39,920 nucleotides of DNA from Taibaiella sp. (lineage in GTDB: Bacteria > Bacteroidota > Bacteroidia > Chitinophagales > Chitinophagaceae), in the NCBI GenBank assembly GCA_021740995.1, contig JAIOYR010000031.1:1-39920 (forward strand). Direction: 5' to 3'. Shown in pieces: positions 26,401 to 34,654 of the stretch (position 1 is the first letter of the stretch; each line of letters begins with the position of its first letter). The position numbers and the translations under genes were made by a program. Below the pieces are notes generated by a model. It saw only the letters and a list, made by a program, of their open reading frames with translations, was not told the origin of the DNA and searched no databases.

Positions 26401-26808
26401 GTGAATGCCACAGAACTCATACGCGAAAAAGGCCTGAAAGCCACACCTGTCAGATTGAAGGTGCTGGAAGAACTCAGTAATACGCAGCAGGCATTGTCAC
26501 ACACTGAGCTCGAGGCCACTTTTAATAAGGTCGACCGGATTACACTGTACCGTACACTCAACGATTTTGAAGAATCCGGAATTGTCCACAAAATCATTGG
26601 CCCTGATGGTATTACCCGTTTTGCAAGCTGCAAACATGATTGCCCGGATGTAACGCATACTGAAGACCATGTACATTTCAATTGTTCGCGCTGCCACAAA
26701 ATGTTTTGTCTCGAGCATACACATACTCCTGCTATCAAACTGCCATCAGGCTTTGCAGCCACCGGTATCAATACATTAGTTCATGGCATCTGTAGCAATT
26801 GCGCATAA
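26401..26808 (+). CDS. Fur-family metal-dependent transcriptional regulator
   Basis: The 135-residue protein has the Fur winged helix (GLKATPVRLKVLEEL, then DRITLYRTLNDFEESGIVHKI) and the metal-binding dimerisation domain. It shows histidines in THTEDHVHF, the structural zinc cysteines CSRC, and a C-terminal CSNC. Family members repress metal uptake or peroxide-stress genes when their metal is bound. Which metal cannot be read from sequence; the MerC neighbour and Cys-rich C-terminus make Zur-like zinc sensing the leading guess. The preferred start is GTG at 26401. The longer open frame (from 26212) would run through the MerC gene and both promoters. It ends 17 bp before the convergent NHL gene. 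Confidence 0.87.
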   Translation: MNATELIREKGLKATPVRLKVLEELSNTQQALSHTELEATFNKVDRITLYRTLNDFEESGIVHKIIGPDGITRFASCKHDCPDVTHTEDHVHFNCSRCHKMFCLEHTHTPAIKLPSGFAATGINTLVHGICSNCA

Positions 26809-26825
26809 TTACCATCGAAACAGAT

Positions 26826-29357
26826 CTACGGCACTTTCACAATTTTTTGTGTCTTTATTCTTATACCATTGCCATCGTATACGGATACAAAATATACGCC
26901 TGACGCCAAATCTTTTAGGGATAGTGAACTTGCATCGTTTACTACTTCCACTTCTCTCCCATCGGCCGTTATTATTCTGACCGATACTTTTTTGCACCAA
27001 ACCACGTGTAATATATCACTGGCAGGATTAGGATAAAAGTTGAGGTCACCTACGCTACAGCCTTTATAATCAAATACTTGCGAATATTCGCCACATCCAT
27101 AATTATTTGTAACTACCACATCGTAGTTACCAGCAGCATCTATATAAAAAGAATCATATACAGCACCCGCAATATCAACTGCATTCATTCGCCATTGGTA
27201 GCTGGCATATTCTTTTCCTGTCCACAAGACTCCCTTGTCAAAACTGACCACAGGTATCGATGGCAACGGATATACCGCTACCGGCCATGTAGTAATATCA
27301 GTACCACAACTGTTGGTAATACTGTAGTTAATATATTCGTTACCTACGGATATTCCGGTCACTGCGCCATTGTTTACGGTAGCTAGTCCATTGTCGCTGC
27401 TCCATATTCCGCCATCCACAGTATCCTGCAGCCATATCTGTCCACCCACACATACACTTACCGGCCCTGTTAATGAACCGGCATCAGGAAAGGTTTCAAT
27501 TTTCATAATATGTATTGCTGCTGCCGCACACCAATCATTATATACTGTATATATCACTGTAGCAGTTCCTGCCAACAGCCCTTTTACTTGACATGTTTCC
27601 ATATTCATGGGCAATATTGAAACATTTAGATTGCTGGTACTCCAAGTACCGCCACCTACTGTACTGGTAATCAATGCAGATGAACCCATACAAATGGCTC
27701 CCGCACCACTTAAAGTACCCTGATCGGGCAAAGGATGTACTACTATTGCCTTGGAAGCAAAAGCCGTTCCGCACGAATTAGTTACAGTGTACCTGACCGT
27801 ATCTATACCTGCAGTTATACCTTTTACTACACAGCTGGCTACACCGGTCGTTATACTCACATATCCGTTTACAGAGTTCCAGGTGCCGCCCGCTACCGAA
27901 TTAAAAAGCCTTATTGTATCACCATAACATACACTTACTGGCCCCGTTATCAAACCTGCAGACAAAGTAGGATCAACTGAAACATAAATAGTAATAATGT
28001 CAGACGAGAGTGAATTAGCCACTTTCACCTTAAAGGAATCCATACCCGAATAGCCCGTATAAGGGGTATAGGTAAGGCCAGAAGGAGTAATAACACCTCC
28101 CCCGGACAATGCTGTATAGCCAACACTGGCTGTACCATGAACGGCAGGTGTTTCCAGTGTCCAAACATCAGTAAGACCAATATATTCATCCCGAATAGCC
28201 AGTTCATCATCTATAGATACCGGACCGGAATTCTTACATACGTTCAGCAATTTGCTATCTCCATTTACAAACGCCAGTATATTTACTATTTTACGTATAC
28301 GTACATTATACAAATCCGATACATAGATATTTTCATTAGTATCCATCACTATTCCTATTGGGTCGTGCAGGTGGGCTGCAGTTGCGGGTATCCCATCACC
28401 GTTGTAAGATGCTGTTCCGGTTCCAGCTATCGTAGATATGATACCCGATTGGTTAATTTTTCTTACACGTTGATTTTTACAATCGGAGATATAAATGACT
28501 CCATTTTTCGCAACAAATACATCTAGTGGCATATTGAGCTGAGCAGAAACTGCCGGACCACCATCACCACTGAAACCACTGGTACCATTGCCGGCAACCG
28601 TCGTTATAATACCTGCTGTGCTTATTTTACGCACACGATTATTACCACCATCGCACACATATAGATTTCCGGCCACATCAGTTGTCATTCCCCATATATC
28701 GCTAAACTTAGCAGCAGTTGCCATTCCACCATCTCCGCTATAACCATAGGCACCAGGAATACCTGCATAGGTACTTATTATGCCCGAAGGGTCTATTTTG
28801 CGTATGCATCTATTATCCACATCTCCCACATACACATTGCCCATTGCATCGGAAGTAACACCCAGAGGAGTTCTTAGTTGAGCGGCTATAGCAGGCCCTC
28901 CATCGCCACTATGTCCGGGTAGTCCGGTACCTGCTATGGTATATACAATTCCGTCTGTTCCTACTTTTCTTACACGGTCATTTTCCTGATCGGCTATATA
29001 TATATTCCCTACGTCATCTACCGCCATGCCCCAGTTTTGCCCAAAACGGGCTGCAGTAGCGGGGCCTCCATCGCCCGATGATCCGAACAACCCATTACCG
29101 GCTACCGTGGTTATGATACCATCGGTTGCTACTTTTCTTACACAGTTGTTGAACTGGTCATTTATGTAAATATTACCCAGACGATCAATAGCAAGACATG
29201 TATTTACATTAAATCGGGCAAGAGTTGCTGCCCCTCCATTTCCACTATAACCTGCTGAACCACTACCGGCAAATGTATTGATGATCTGAGCAGATGAATG
29301 GCAATATGACCCTATGACAAAAACTATACAATACAGACAGTATAGAAATTTATTCAT
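26826..29357 (-). CDS. NHL-repeat and Ig-like T9SS-secreted protein
   Basis: The 843-residue protein has a signal peptide (about 1-23). Six NHL-type repeats of about 57 residues follow (about 24-365), each with AG(N/T)G..G.SGDGGPATAA.. and G.(I/V)Y..D..N.R(I/V)RK, forming a probable six-bladed propeller. A linker domain and at least three Ig-like/bacterial-adhesin-type repeats come next (about 480-720, recurring GPVSVC.G and GGTWS segments). The last about 75 residues are a T9SS type A sorting domain (FYPNPASDILHV ... LASGVYFVSVYD ... KIVKVP). It is a surface or released protein; NHL propellers usually bind ligands. No enzyme motif is present. A broken relative lies at 16483-17105. No consensus -7 box was seen upstream. 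Confidence 0.88.
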   Translation of the reverse strand: MNKFLYCLYCIVFVIGSYCHSSAQIINTFAGSGSAGYSGNGGAATLARFNVNTCLAIDRLGNIYINDQFNNCVRKVATDGIITTVAGNGLFGSSGDGGPATAARFGQNWGMAVDDVGNIYIADQENDRVRKVGTDGIVYTIAGTGLPGHSGDGGPAIAAQLRTPLGVTSDAMGNVYVGDVDNRCIRKIDPSGIISTYAGIPGAYGYSGDGGMATAAKFSDIWGMTTDVAGNLYVCDGGNNRVRKISTAGIITTVAGNGTSGFSGDGGPAVSAQLNMPLDVFVAKNGVIYISDCKNQRVRKINQSGIISTIAGTGTASYNGDGIPATAAHLHDPIGIVMDTNENIYVSDLYNVRIRKIVNILAFVNGDSKLLNVCKNSGPVSIDDELAIRDEYIGLTDVWTLETPAVHGTASVGYTALSGGGVITPSGLTYTPYTGYSGMDSFKVKVANSLSSDIITIYVSVDPTLSAGLITGPVSVCYGDTIRLFNSVAGGTWNSVNGYVSITTGVASCVVKGITAGIDTVRYTVTNSCGTAFASKAIVVHPLPDQGTLSGAGAICMGSSALITSTVGGGTWSTSNLNVSILPMNMETCQVKGLLAGTATVIYTVYNDWCAAAAIHIMKIETFPDAGSLTGPVSVCVGGQIWLQDTVDGGIWSSDNGLATVNNGAVTGISVGNEYINYSITNSCGTDITTWPVAVYPLPSIPVVSFDKGVLWTGKEYASYQWRMNAVDIAGAVYDSFYIDAAGNYDVVVTNNYGCGEYSQVFDYKGCSVGDLNFYPNPASDILHVVWCKKVSVRIITADGREVEVVNDASSLSLKDLASGVYFVSVYDGNGIRIKTQKIVKVP

Positions 29358-29688
29358 GGCAGTCAGTTATTCGCTTTTAGAGCACAGCATAATTAATCAC
29401 GCCATGGCGGGTATGGTATTACTGTCAAATTTAGCCCGAAATCCTGTAATAGAATAATTCTGACGAAATGAATTTTGTAAAATGATAGGGTTTACAAGAA
29501 GTTATTTAGGAACGTTGATAAGATAAAGTACATTAGGTAAGCTAGTTATTTTTCTGTTGTGCAAGGTGCAAAATCTGCGAACCTGCCTGCCGCAGGCAGG
29601 TAGTACACTGTTTATCCCGAAAAATTTCGGGATTGTAACCAAGCAGAAACGGGAAAGAGCAGCTTAATCGGTATACTTTATCTTATCA
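29358..29688. other. Intergenic stretch with inverted repeats
   Basis: These 331 bp separate the NHL gene and the sigma-partner gene. I see no coding frame. The first half is AT-rich without clear signals; the second half is the MITE-like element described separately. Confidence 0.6.
29516..29688. mobile_element. MITE-like element with 15-bp terminal inverted repeats
   Basis: Perfect 15-bp inverted repeats (tgataagataaagta at 29516-29530, complement at 29674-29688) bound a 173-bp segment without coding capacity. An inner segment (taagct, seen from both ends) extends the symmetry imperfectly. Inside lie two strong palindromes: acctgcctgc-c-gcaggcaggt (29581-29601) and atcccgaaa-aa-tttcgggat (29613-29632). 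No target-site duplication is evident. The right end touches the stop codon of the sigma-partner gene, so it may instead serve as an RNA structure or terminator. Confidence 0.5.
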
Positions 29689-31212
29689 TCATTCCTTTGT
29701 CAGCTTATAACCAACCGACAGTCGGAAATAGGTAGATGAGAGAGGAGTGTTAATATTGTAACCTCCTCTTACATCTTGTGGTGCAGGGTTTTTCTGTAGC
29801 AGCGCATCGAGCAACCATCTATCGCTGTACTTGTAACTGAAACCCAGCATTGCGCCTAAACGAATCTGGTTCTCCCTTGTGGCAGGGTATAAGGGGCCGT
29901 TGTAATCAGAAAAAGGTGTACCGGTATAAGTAATTATATCACCCACTGCAGGTGCAGTTGGCATTGTCTTGGCAGTAATAACTGTATCTATAGTTTTCAC
30001 TATACCTGATTTGGTATAAGTATGTTCTGAAATGCCTTTTACCTGACTATAAATCATATTCACACCGCCATACACAGATACTTTTTTCCCAATTTCGTAT
30101 CTCAGCAATACCGGCAATTCATATTCCATATAGCTGCCACCTACCCTGTTGTATTTCACAATACTATCGTGAGATTGGGTATAACGGTAATTGGTATTAT
30201 AATAAGTTTGCAAACTACTACCTTCTACTTTTGTGGACGTATAAGTGCCATTGTCCGTTACTTTTCCATCCGCATTCTGTTGATAGAAGGATTGAGCACC
30301 ACCTATTGCACGTACCGGACTATTTACATACTTTACTCCTGACTGTATCATAAGTGCTACTTTTTTAGATACTTTAAAAGCAACGTATGGAGCAATCACA
30401 TATTTCTGTGCATCAGCATTGGTAAACCCTCTTTCATATCCACCCTTTACACCTGCTTCCCATCTGTTGAAACCCGGCTTAATTGCATTTCTGCTCTCTT
30501 TTATAACCAAATTAGATGGTTGTATTATCTTGGCAACCGATGGGTTTGTATAATTTTTCGCTGCCTGAACTGAGTTATTACTGGAACTGTTAACTACTTG
30601 ATTGTCAATAACATTAACACGTTCATTCTCAATAGTTTGTTCAATATTATTAAGTGTAGCACTACTATTATATCCGGAAGCCATGCCAGAACCTTGATTG
30701 ACATTATTTACTGCTTCCTGCTCATTCACTATATGCTCATCCCTTATCCGTGTAACACCGGGTATATATTCTTTGCCAGCGTCTTCAGTGTAGTAGTCAT
30801 CATCACTTACTGAGGATGGAGTAGTAACTGTAGGCGTAGTAGCGTTATTGGCACTTTCTTCATTACCATTATCAAATTCAGGCAGTGACGTTGTAGTTGC
30901 TTCAGCCACAGAGTTATCAACAGCAACAGTAGCGGTAGATGCGTCTATATTATTGATTGTCTGCTCTTTAACTATACTATCACCATTTTTAGATTTTCCG
31001 GTAAACTTCTGCACCAGCGATACGCCCAACACTGCAATTAGCGATACCATACCTACATGACCCAGCCAGCGCAAGGGAGAAGTAGGCACATGAGGCACCA
31101 GTGTATCCAACTTTTTATCCATGTCCTGCCAGGCATCTGCAGGAGGTGTCTCGGAATAACTTCCAAGCTTCTCCCGAAAAAAGTCATCAATATGTTTTTT
31201 TTTGTGTCCCAC
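29689..31212 (-). CDS. Sigma-factor partner: membrane anchor with C-terminal beta-barrel
   Basis: The 507-residue protein has three parts. The N-terminal about 45 residues are cytoplasmic (HIDDFFREKLGSYSETPPADAWQDMDKKL), a stretch typical of Bacteroidota proteins encoded next to ECF sigma factors. One membrane helix follows at about 49-67. A 180-residue Asn/Thr/Ser-rich linker (about 70-245) leads to an outer-membrane beta-barrel-like domain (about 250-507: alternating strands such as WEAGVKGGYERG, KKVSVYGGVNMIYSQ, ending YFRLSVGYKL). It starts with GTG at 31212, 3 bp after the sigma gene stop, so it is in one operon. By position it may be an anti-sigma factor, but no zinc-binding anti-sigma motif is present; a sensor role is inference. 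Confidence 0.75.
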   Translation of the reverse strand: MGHKKKHIDDFFREKLGSYSETPPADAWQDMDKKLDTLVPHVPTSPLRWLGHVGMVSLIAVLGVSLVQKFTGKSKNGDSIVKEQTINNIDASTATVAVDNSVAEATTTSLPEFDNGNEESANNATTPTVTTPSSVSDDDYYTEDAGKEYIPGVTRIRDEHIVNEQEAVNNVNQGSGMASGYNSSATLNNIEQTIENERVNVIDNQVVNSSSNNSVQAAKNYTNPSVAKIIQPSNLVIKESRNAIKPGFNRWEAGVKGGYERGFTNADAQKYVIAPYVAFKVSKKVALMIQSGVKYVNSPVRAIGGAQSFYQQNADGKVTDNGTYTSTKVEGSSLQTYYNTNYRYTQSHDSIVKYNRVGGSYMEYELPVLLRYEIGKKVSVYGGVNMIYSQVKGISEHTYTKSGIVKTIDTVITAKTMPTAPAVGDIITYTGTPFSDYNGPLYPATRENQIRLGAMLGFSYKYSDRWLLDALLQKNPAPQDVRGGYNINTPLSSTYFRLSVGYKLTKE

Positions 31213-31215
31213 TTT

Positions 31216-31812
31216 CTATTTATTTATAAGTGCATTTATTTTTTCTTTCAGTCTTCTGCGTGCATCATTCAGGTGCCATCTGCAGTTGTTTTGCTGCATC
31301 CCCAGCATACTTGCAATTTCTTTATGCGAATAGTTCTCAAACACAAACAGGTTAAATATATTTCGGTGTGTGTCCGGCAACGTTTCTATTATCTGCAACA
31401 ACTCTTTATGAGACATCTTCTCTACCGGCTCGCTGTTAATATAGGCATCTTCCGGTTGCACCTCCCGCACCAATCTGTCTTCTTTTCTGTTTTTACGCAG
31501 GTAGTCTCCTACCGTGTGTATTACAATTCGTCGTATCCACCCCTCAAATGCTCCCTGAAAAGAATACTGATGCAGATCTCTGAATATCTTAAAAAATGCC
31601 TCGTTCAATATTTCCTTAGCTACAAGCTCGTCATTATGTATATACTTCCTGATGATGCCATAAGCAGCAGGTGAATATATTTCGTATAATCTTTTTTGCG
31701 ATGCTCTGGACAAAGCAAGGCAATCTTTTATCAGAATTTTCAACTCATCGTGTGCCGATAAGTTATGCTCTGAAGTAGGAAAAAGACTGCTCACATGTAT
31801 TACTTTAGCCAA
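31216..31812 (-). CDS. ECF-type RNA polymerase sigma-70 factor
   Basis: The 198-residue protein has sigma region 2 (LYEIYSPAAYGIIRKYIHNDELVAKEILNEAFFKIFRDL ... GWIRRIVIHTVGDYLRK, about 43-110) and region 4 (LLQIIETLPDTHRNIFNLFVFENYSHKEIASMLGMQ, about 133-168) with the helix-turn-helix that reads the -35-like element. ECF factors direct RNA polymerase to small stimulus-dependent regulons. The frame begins with TTG at 31812; no ATG lies before the conserved part. The membrane protein encoded 3 bp downstream is the probable controller. The regulon cannot be deduced here. Confidence 0.92.
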   Translation of the reverse strand: MAKVIHVSSLFPTSEHNLSAHDELKILIKDCLALSRASQKRLYEIYSPAAYGIIRKYIHNDELVAKEILNEAFFKIFRDLHQYSFQGAFEGWIRRIVIHTVGDYLRKNRKEDRLVREVQPEDAYINSEPVEKMSHKELLQIIETLPDTHRNIFNLFVFENYSHKEIASMLGMQQNNCRWHLNDARRRLKEKINALINK

Positions 31813-32355
31813 TGCTTCTGTTATTTAATTAGTGAAAGTATTTAAAAAAACCTCACTATACCAGCCCGTGTGATAAACCATCTGTTATAAACTGCCAGTT
31901 GCCTACTACCATATTAGGCGTCAGCAGAGAATTAAATGTTAGTAATCAATTGAAATTATTTTCAAAATAAGTGTAGTCCTAAAATTATCTATACTTACAG
32001 TACCACAAATGCAATACCGAACATTGTTAAAATCACAATTTTCCTGTTTCCATCCAATGCATTAACGCAACAATAAAGAAACTATTACATAATCACACCT
32101 ACATATACCGTATATATCTTTACGCCACTATCCAATTTTAGCGTTTTCTGTTTTTTTCCTTGCAAAAACCATTTTTGTATACTTACGTAAACGCTAGCAT
32201 AACATCCAGTAGCAAATTAAATCTTCCCAGTTAACCCACCCAAATCACTACGCCTCAACAAATTACGTCCTCAATTAATGCTAAAATAAAATATCCTTAA
32301 CAAATTTTGTTACTTTCATGTTAATTTATAATTTTACTTAACATACAAATAACCG
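31813..32355. other. AT-rich intergenic stretch upstream of the sigma operon
   Basis: These 543 bp are AT-rich and lack convincing coding frames on either strand. They should hold the sigma operon promoter (minus strand) and a promoter for the small ORF (plus strand). A TACTTTCA motif occurs on the minus strand about 30 nt above the sigma start and on the plus strand about 45 nt above the small ORF. It resembles a weakened -7 box, but no paired -33 element was found. Confidence 0.5.
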
Positions 32356-32520
32356 ATGGAAAACAACCGCAACAACATCGACATCAATGCACTGCCAGTG
32401 CACCTTTTTGTAAAATCACAAAAACAAGCTAAAAAATTACTGAAACCCGAAATTACCAGATTTAGCGACCTTCCGTCTTACGGAAAGTCTAAACGATTCA
32501 AGTCATCATTTATACATTAG
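32356..32520 (+). CDS. Small hypothetical protein (54 residues)
   Basis: The ATG-to-TAG frame encodes a basic 54-residue protein (MENNRNNIDINALPVHLFVKS ... KSKRFKSSFIH) with codon use like its neighbours. I do not recognise a family. It has no signal peptide or membrane segment. It ends 7 bp before the convergent lipocalin-like gene. The region 32461-32493 can also form an imperfect hairpin (ttccg-tctta-cggaa core), so the stretch could be part of a regulatory RNA instead. Confidence that it is translated is moderate. Confidence 0.45.
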   Translation: MENNRNNIDINALPVHLFVKSQKQAKKLLKPEITRFSDLPSYGKSKRFKSSFIH

Positions 32521-32527
32521 ACGCAGA

Positions 32528-32938
32528 CTATCTGGCTATCAGGTGTGTCGTACCTTCATTAATCGTGCCCTCCTGCCCTACCAACACCAGATGACTTTCG
32601 TCATAGTCTACAATATGAAATGAGAATGCTTCAGGCATGGTTGCAATCTGGCGTTGCTCCAGTCGTATATTCATTGTAGTCCTGTCAAAAGTCCATCTTC
32701 CCTTTAGCACCACACTACCCTCTACCAGCACAAATGTGCTGTCGCACCCAAAATGCATGCAGTCTTTTTCAGTTGCAGCTTCGGGTGTGCTTGTATTGCC
32801 TTCTGCATCTTTTATCATCTCTATATACCACTTCTTGCCGCATATTATCTCATATACCGGCGTTACAGACTGGCCGTAACCATCTGCTGACCGCAGCAAG
32901 CAAAACAATGATACACACACTATTATAAACCGCTTCAT
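32528..32938 (-). CDS. Exported lipocalin-like hypothetical protein
   Basis: The 136-residue protein has a signal peptide (MKRFIIVCVSLFCLLRSADGYGQ). It is followed by a small all-beta domain with the lipocalin-like pattern of Bacteroidota exported proteins: KKWYIEMIKDAEGN near the start, then CDSTFVLVEGSVVLKGRWTFDR and a closing HLVLVGQEG strand. Two cysteines (KDCMHFGC) could form a disulfide. The ligand and function are unknown. The frame is open to a TTG three codons upstream; the ATG at 32938 gives the cleaner signal peptide. It stands alone. Confidence 0.7.
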   Translation of the reverse strand: MKRFIIVCVSLFCLLRSADGYGQSVTPVYEIICGKKWYIEMIKDAEGNTSTPEAATEKDCMHFGCDSTFVLVEGSVVLKGRWTFDRTTMNIRLEQRQIATMPEAFSFHIVDYDESHLVLVGQEGTINEGTTHLIAR

Positions 32939-33086
32939 ACCACTCAAATAGGCTGTAAATATAACTGCTTAAAGAATTCTATCAGGTATAATTGTCATAG
33001 TATTTCCCCCATTAACATACTGTAAAGCAATGCCATTAAGAACCTGTTTAGGGTTTTCACCAAATAATAGAGTACCTTGAGGCTGA

Positions 33087-33680
33087 ATGGAAGCGAAATT
33101 CGAGGAGTTGATTGAAAGTTTTATCACAAACAAGATTGGAATATCAGAAGTTTTTTTGACCGATAAGTTAGCCACAGCATTGCAGCAAAATCTGCTCCGC
33201 CTCAACAGAGACAGCAGACTCATAAATGCCAACATAGGCAATGCAATCATCAAGGACAAATCACAGAAAATTCGTGGCGACAAAACCTGCTGGCTCGACA
33301 ACAAGAGCAAAAACGATGCAGAAATAGAGTTCCTCGACATCGTTCGCCAATTCATGGTCCATCTCAACAAGACCTGTTTTACCGGCATCAACGCCTGCGA
33401 GTTTCACTATGCGCTCTACGAAGAAGGCACATCTTACAACCGGCATATAGACCAGCTCAGAAACAACTACAACCGCAAGTTCTCTATGATAAGCTACCTC
33501 AACGACAACTGGGAGGAAAGCAACGGCGGGCAACTGATAATACACAATACCGAAGAAGCCCAGCAAATACTACCAAACATCCGCAAGACCATTTTCTTTC
33601 AGAGCGATGTAATAGAACACGAAGTAGCCGTAGCCAATAGACCCCGGATGAGCATCACCGGCTGGCTTAAACGAGTCTAA
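33087..33680 (+). CDS. 2-oxoglutarate/Fe(II)-dependent oxygenase
   Basis: The 197-residue protein is a prolyl-4-hydroxylase-like member of the 2OG-Fe(II) oxygenases. The iron ligands are visible as H120 and D122 (NRHID) and H178 (VIEHEV), and R187 (PRMSITGW) should bind the 2-oxoglutarate carboxylate. The core strands FSMISYLNDNWEESNGGQLII and IFFQSDVIEH fit the double-stranded beta-helix. Relatives hydroxylate proline residues in proteins such as ribosomal proteins or elongation factors, or small molecules; the substrate here is unknown. No signal peptide is present, so it is cytoplasmic. The ATG at 33087 gives a full-length protein. Confidence 0.88.
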   Translation: MEAKFEELIESFITNKIGISEVFLTDKLATALQQNLLRLNRDSRLINANIGNAIIKDKSQKIRGDKTCWLDNKSKNDAEIEFLDIVRQFMVHLNKTCFTGINACEFHYALYEEGTSYNRHIDQLRNNYNRKFSMISYLNDNWEESNGGQLIIHNTEEAQQILPNIRKTIFFQSDVIEHEVAVANRPRMSITGWLKRV

Positions 33681-33810
33681 CAATATTTTGCAGGTCTTAG
33701 TGCACTAAGGGACTTTTGAAACGGCAGGAGCAGAAAGTAAGGTTAGGAAATAAGGGAATTCCCCGCCTTTTTTCAAGGAGAGCCCGTCCCGCTTTTTTCA
33801 GCGGGAGGAT

Positions 33811-33840
33811 GACCTAAAAAAGCGAAGGCTTTTTTAGGTC
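33811..33840. terminator. Hairpin with T-tract between convergent genes
   Basis: A 13-bp perfect stem (gacctaaaaaagc at 33811-33823, gcttttttaggtc at 33828-33840) encloses the loop gaag. A smaller cccgc/gcggg hairpin lies just before it (33788-33805). Together they separate the oxygenase and batE genes and may end both transcripts, although the T-run is internal to the stem. Confidence 0.5.
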
Positions 33841-33901
33841 TGGGGTGGTAAACTAACGGATGTGAAATAATACTTGTCAAAGGGCATCGCTCACTACAGG
33901 C

Positions 33902-34654
33902 CTATATCTTACTCAACTGCGCCTGCAGCATCCAGCCACTTCTGCCATCAGGCAGTACCACAGCCACCCACATTCCTTTTTCGCCCGTTATGCGCACCTT
34001 TGTGCCCTCTGGCACCAGCGCCATTGGTTTACCTTTCTGCAGGTCATTCATCAGTTGCGCATCGTTTTCATTCACTATAGCACCCGGCGAGCGCTCACTG
34101 TTGCCAGCTGCCACATACCCAAACACCAGACAGCAAACACATACAAAACCCATTATCCAGGGCAACTGTACCGGCAATCTGCGACCACCATTCCCAAAAT
34201 TCCGCAACCATACTACCCCTATCATCAGCACAAACAATATCAAGGCTGCCACTGCCCAGGCCGTGGCCGTAGTATGCGCAGTAAGTCCCTGCCACCAGGT
34301 CACAAAGAATATATCAGCTACCGGCAATATAAAATGAGGAATACGCGCCTGTGTAATGGACAAGTTATCGGCAGCAGCCCGGTAAGATGGGTCTATGTGC
34401 AGCGCACGCTCATAGTTGAGCACCGCTGGGGCTATACGGTTGAGGCGGTAATAAGTATTACCCAGGTTGTAATACACCTCTGCATTCTCAGGCTTCAGCG
34501 CAGCCACCTGCTCATAATACCATGCAGCACTGTCGTACTGCTTTTGCAGGTAAAAGTCGGTTGCCTTCTTCCAGTGCTCCTTATACCCTGCCCCCATGCT
34601 CTGCAGCGGATACAGGCATATATACAATACGGCTATTATCAGGCTACGGCTCAT
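33902..34654 (-). CDS. batE: BatE-like TPR/SH3 protein
   Basis: The 250-residue protein has a signal peptide (about 1-22), two to three TPR motifs (about 24-105: AAWYYEQVAALKPENAEVYYNLGNTYYRL, APAVLNYERALHIDPSYRAAADNL), two membrane helices (about 128-150 and 165-185), and a C-terminal SH3-like domain (GTKVRITGEKGMWVAVVLPDGRSGWM). This order is that of BatE from the Bacteroides aerotolerance (bat) operon, which is linked to oxidative-stress tolerance by an unknown mechanism. Its ATG overlaps the batD stop by 4 bp (ATGA), so it is translated with batD. BatA, BatB and BatC are not in the window. Confidence 0.85.
   Translation of the reverse strand: MSRSLIIAVLYICLYPLQSMGAGYKEHWKKATDFYLQKQYDSAAWYYEQVAALKPENAEVYYNLGNTYYRLNRIAPAVLNYERALHIDPSYRAAADNLSITQARIPHFILPVADIFFVTWWQGLTAHTTATAWAVAALILFVLMIGVVWLRNFGNGGRRLPVQLPWIMGFVCVCCLVFGYVAAGNSERSPGAIVNENDAQLMNDLQKGKPMALVPEGTKVRITGEKGMWVAVVLPDGRSGWMLQAQLSKI

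Noticed and set aside
26319-26771. N-terminal 151 codons of the longest MerC frame
   Set aside because: This part is antisense to the Fur-family gene and precedes the MerC promoter; the encoded residues are Ser/Cys-rich without similarity to MerC.
31057-31674. 205-codon plus-strand frame opposite the sigma factor
   Set aside because: Antisense to clear sigma regions 2 and 4; the product is Cys/Phe/His-rich and resembles no family.
20811-32318. TACTTTCA motif upstream of the MORN/TonB gene, the sigma operon and the small ORF as an ECF-specific promoter
   Set aside because: The motif is only 8 bp, fits a weak TAnnTTTG box, and no shared upstream element was found at a fixed distance.
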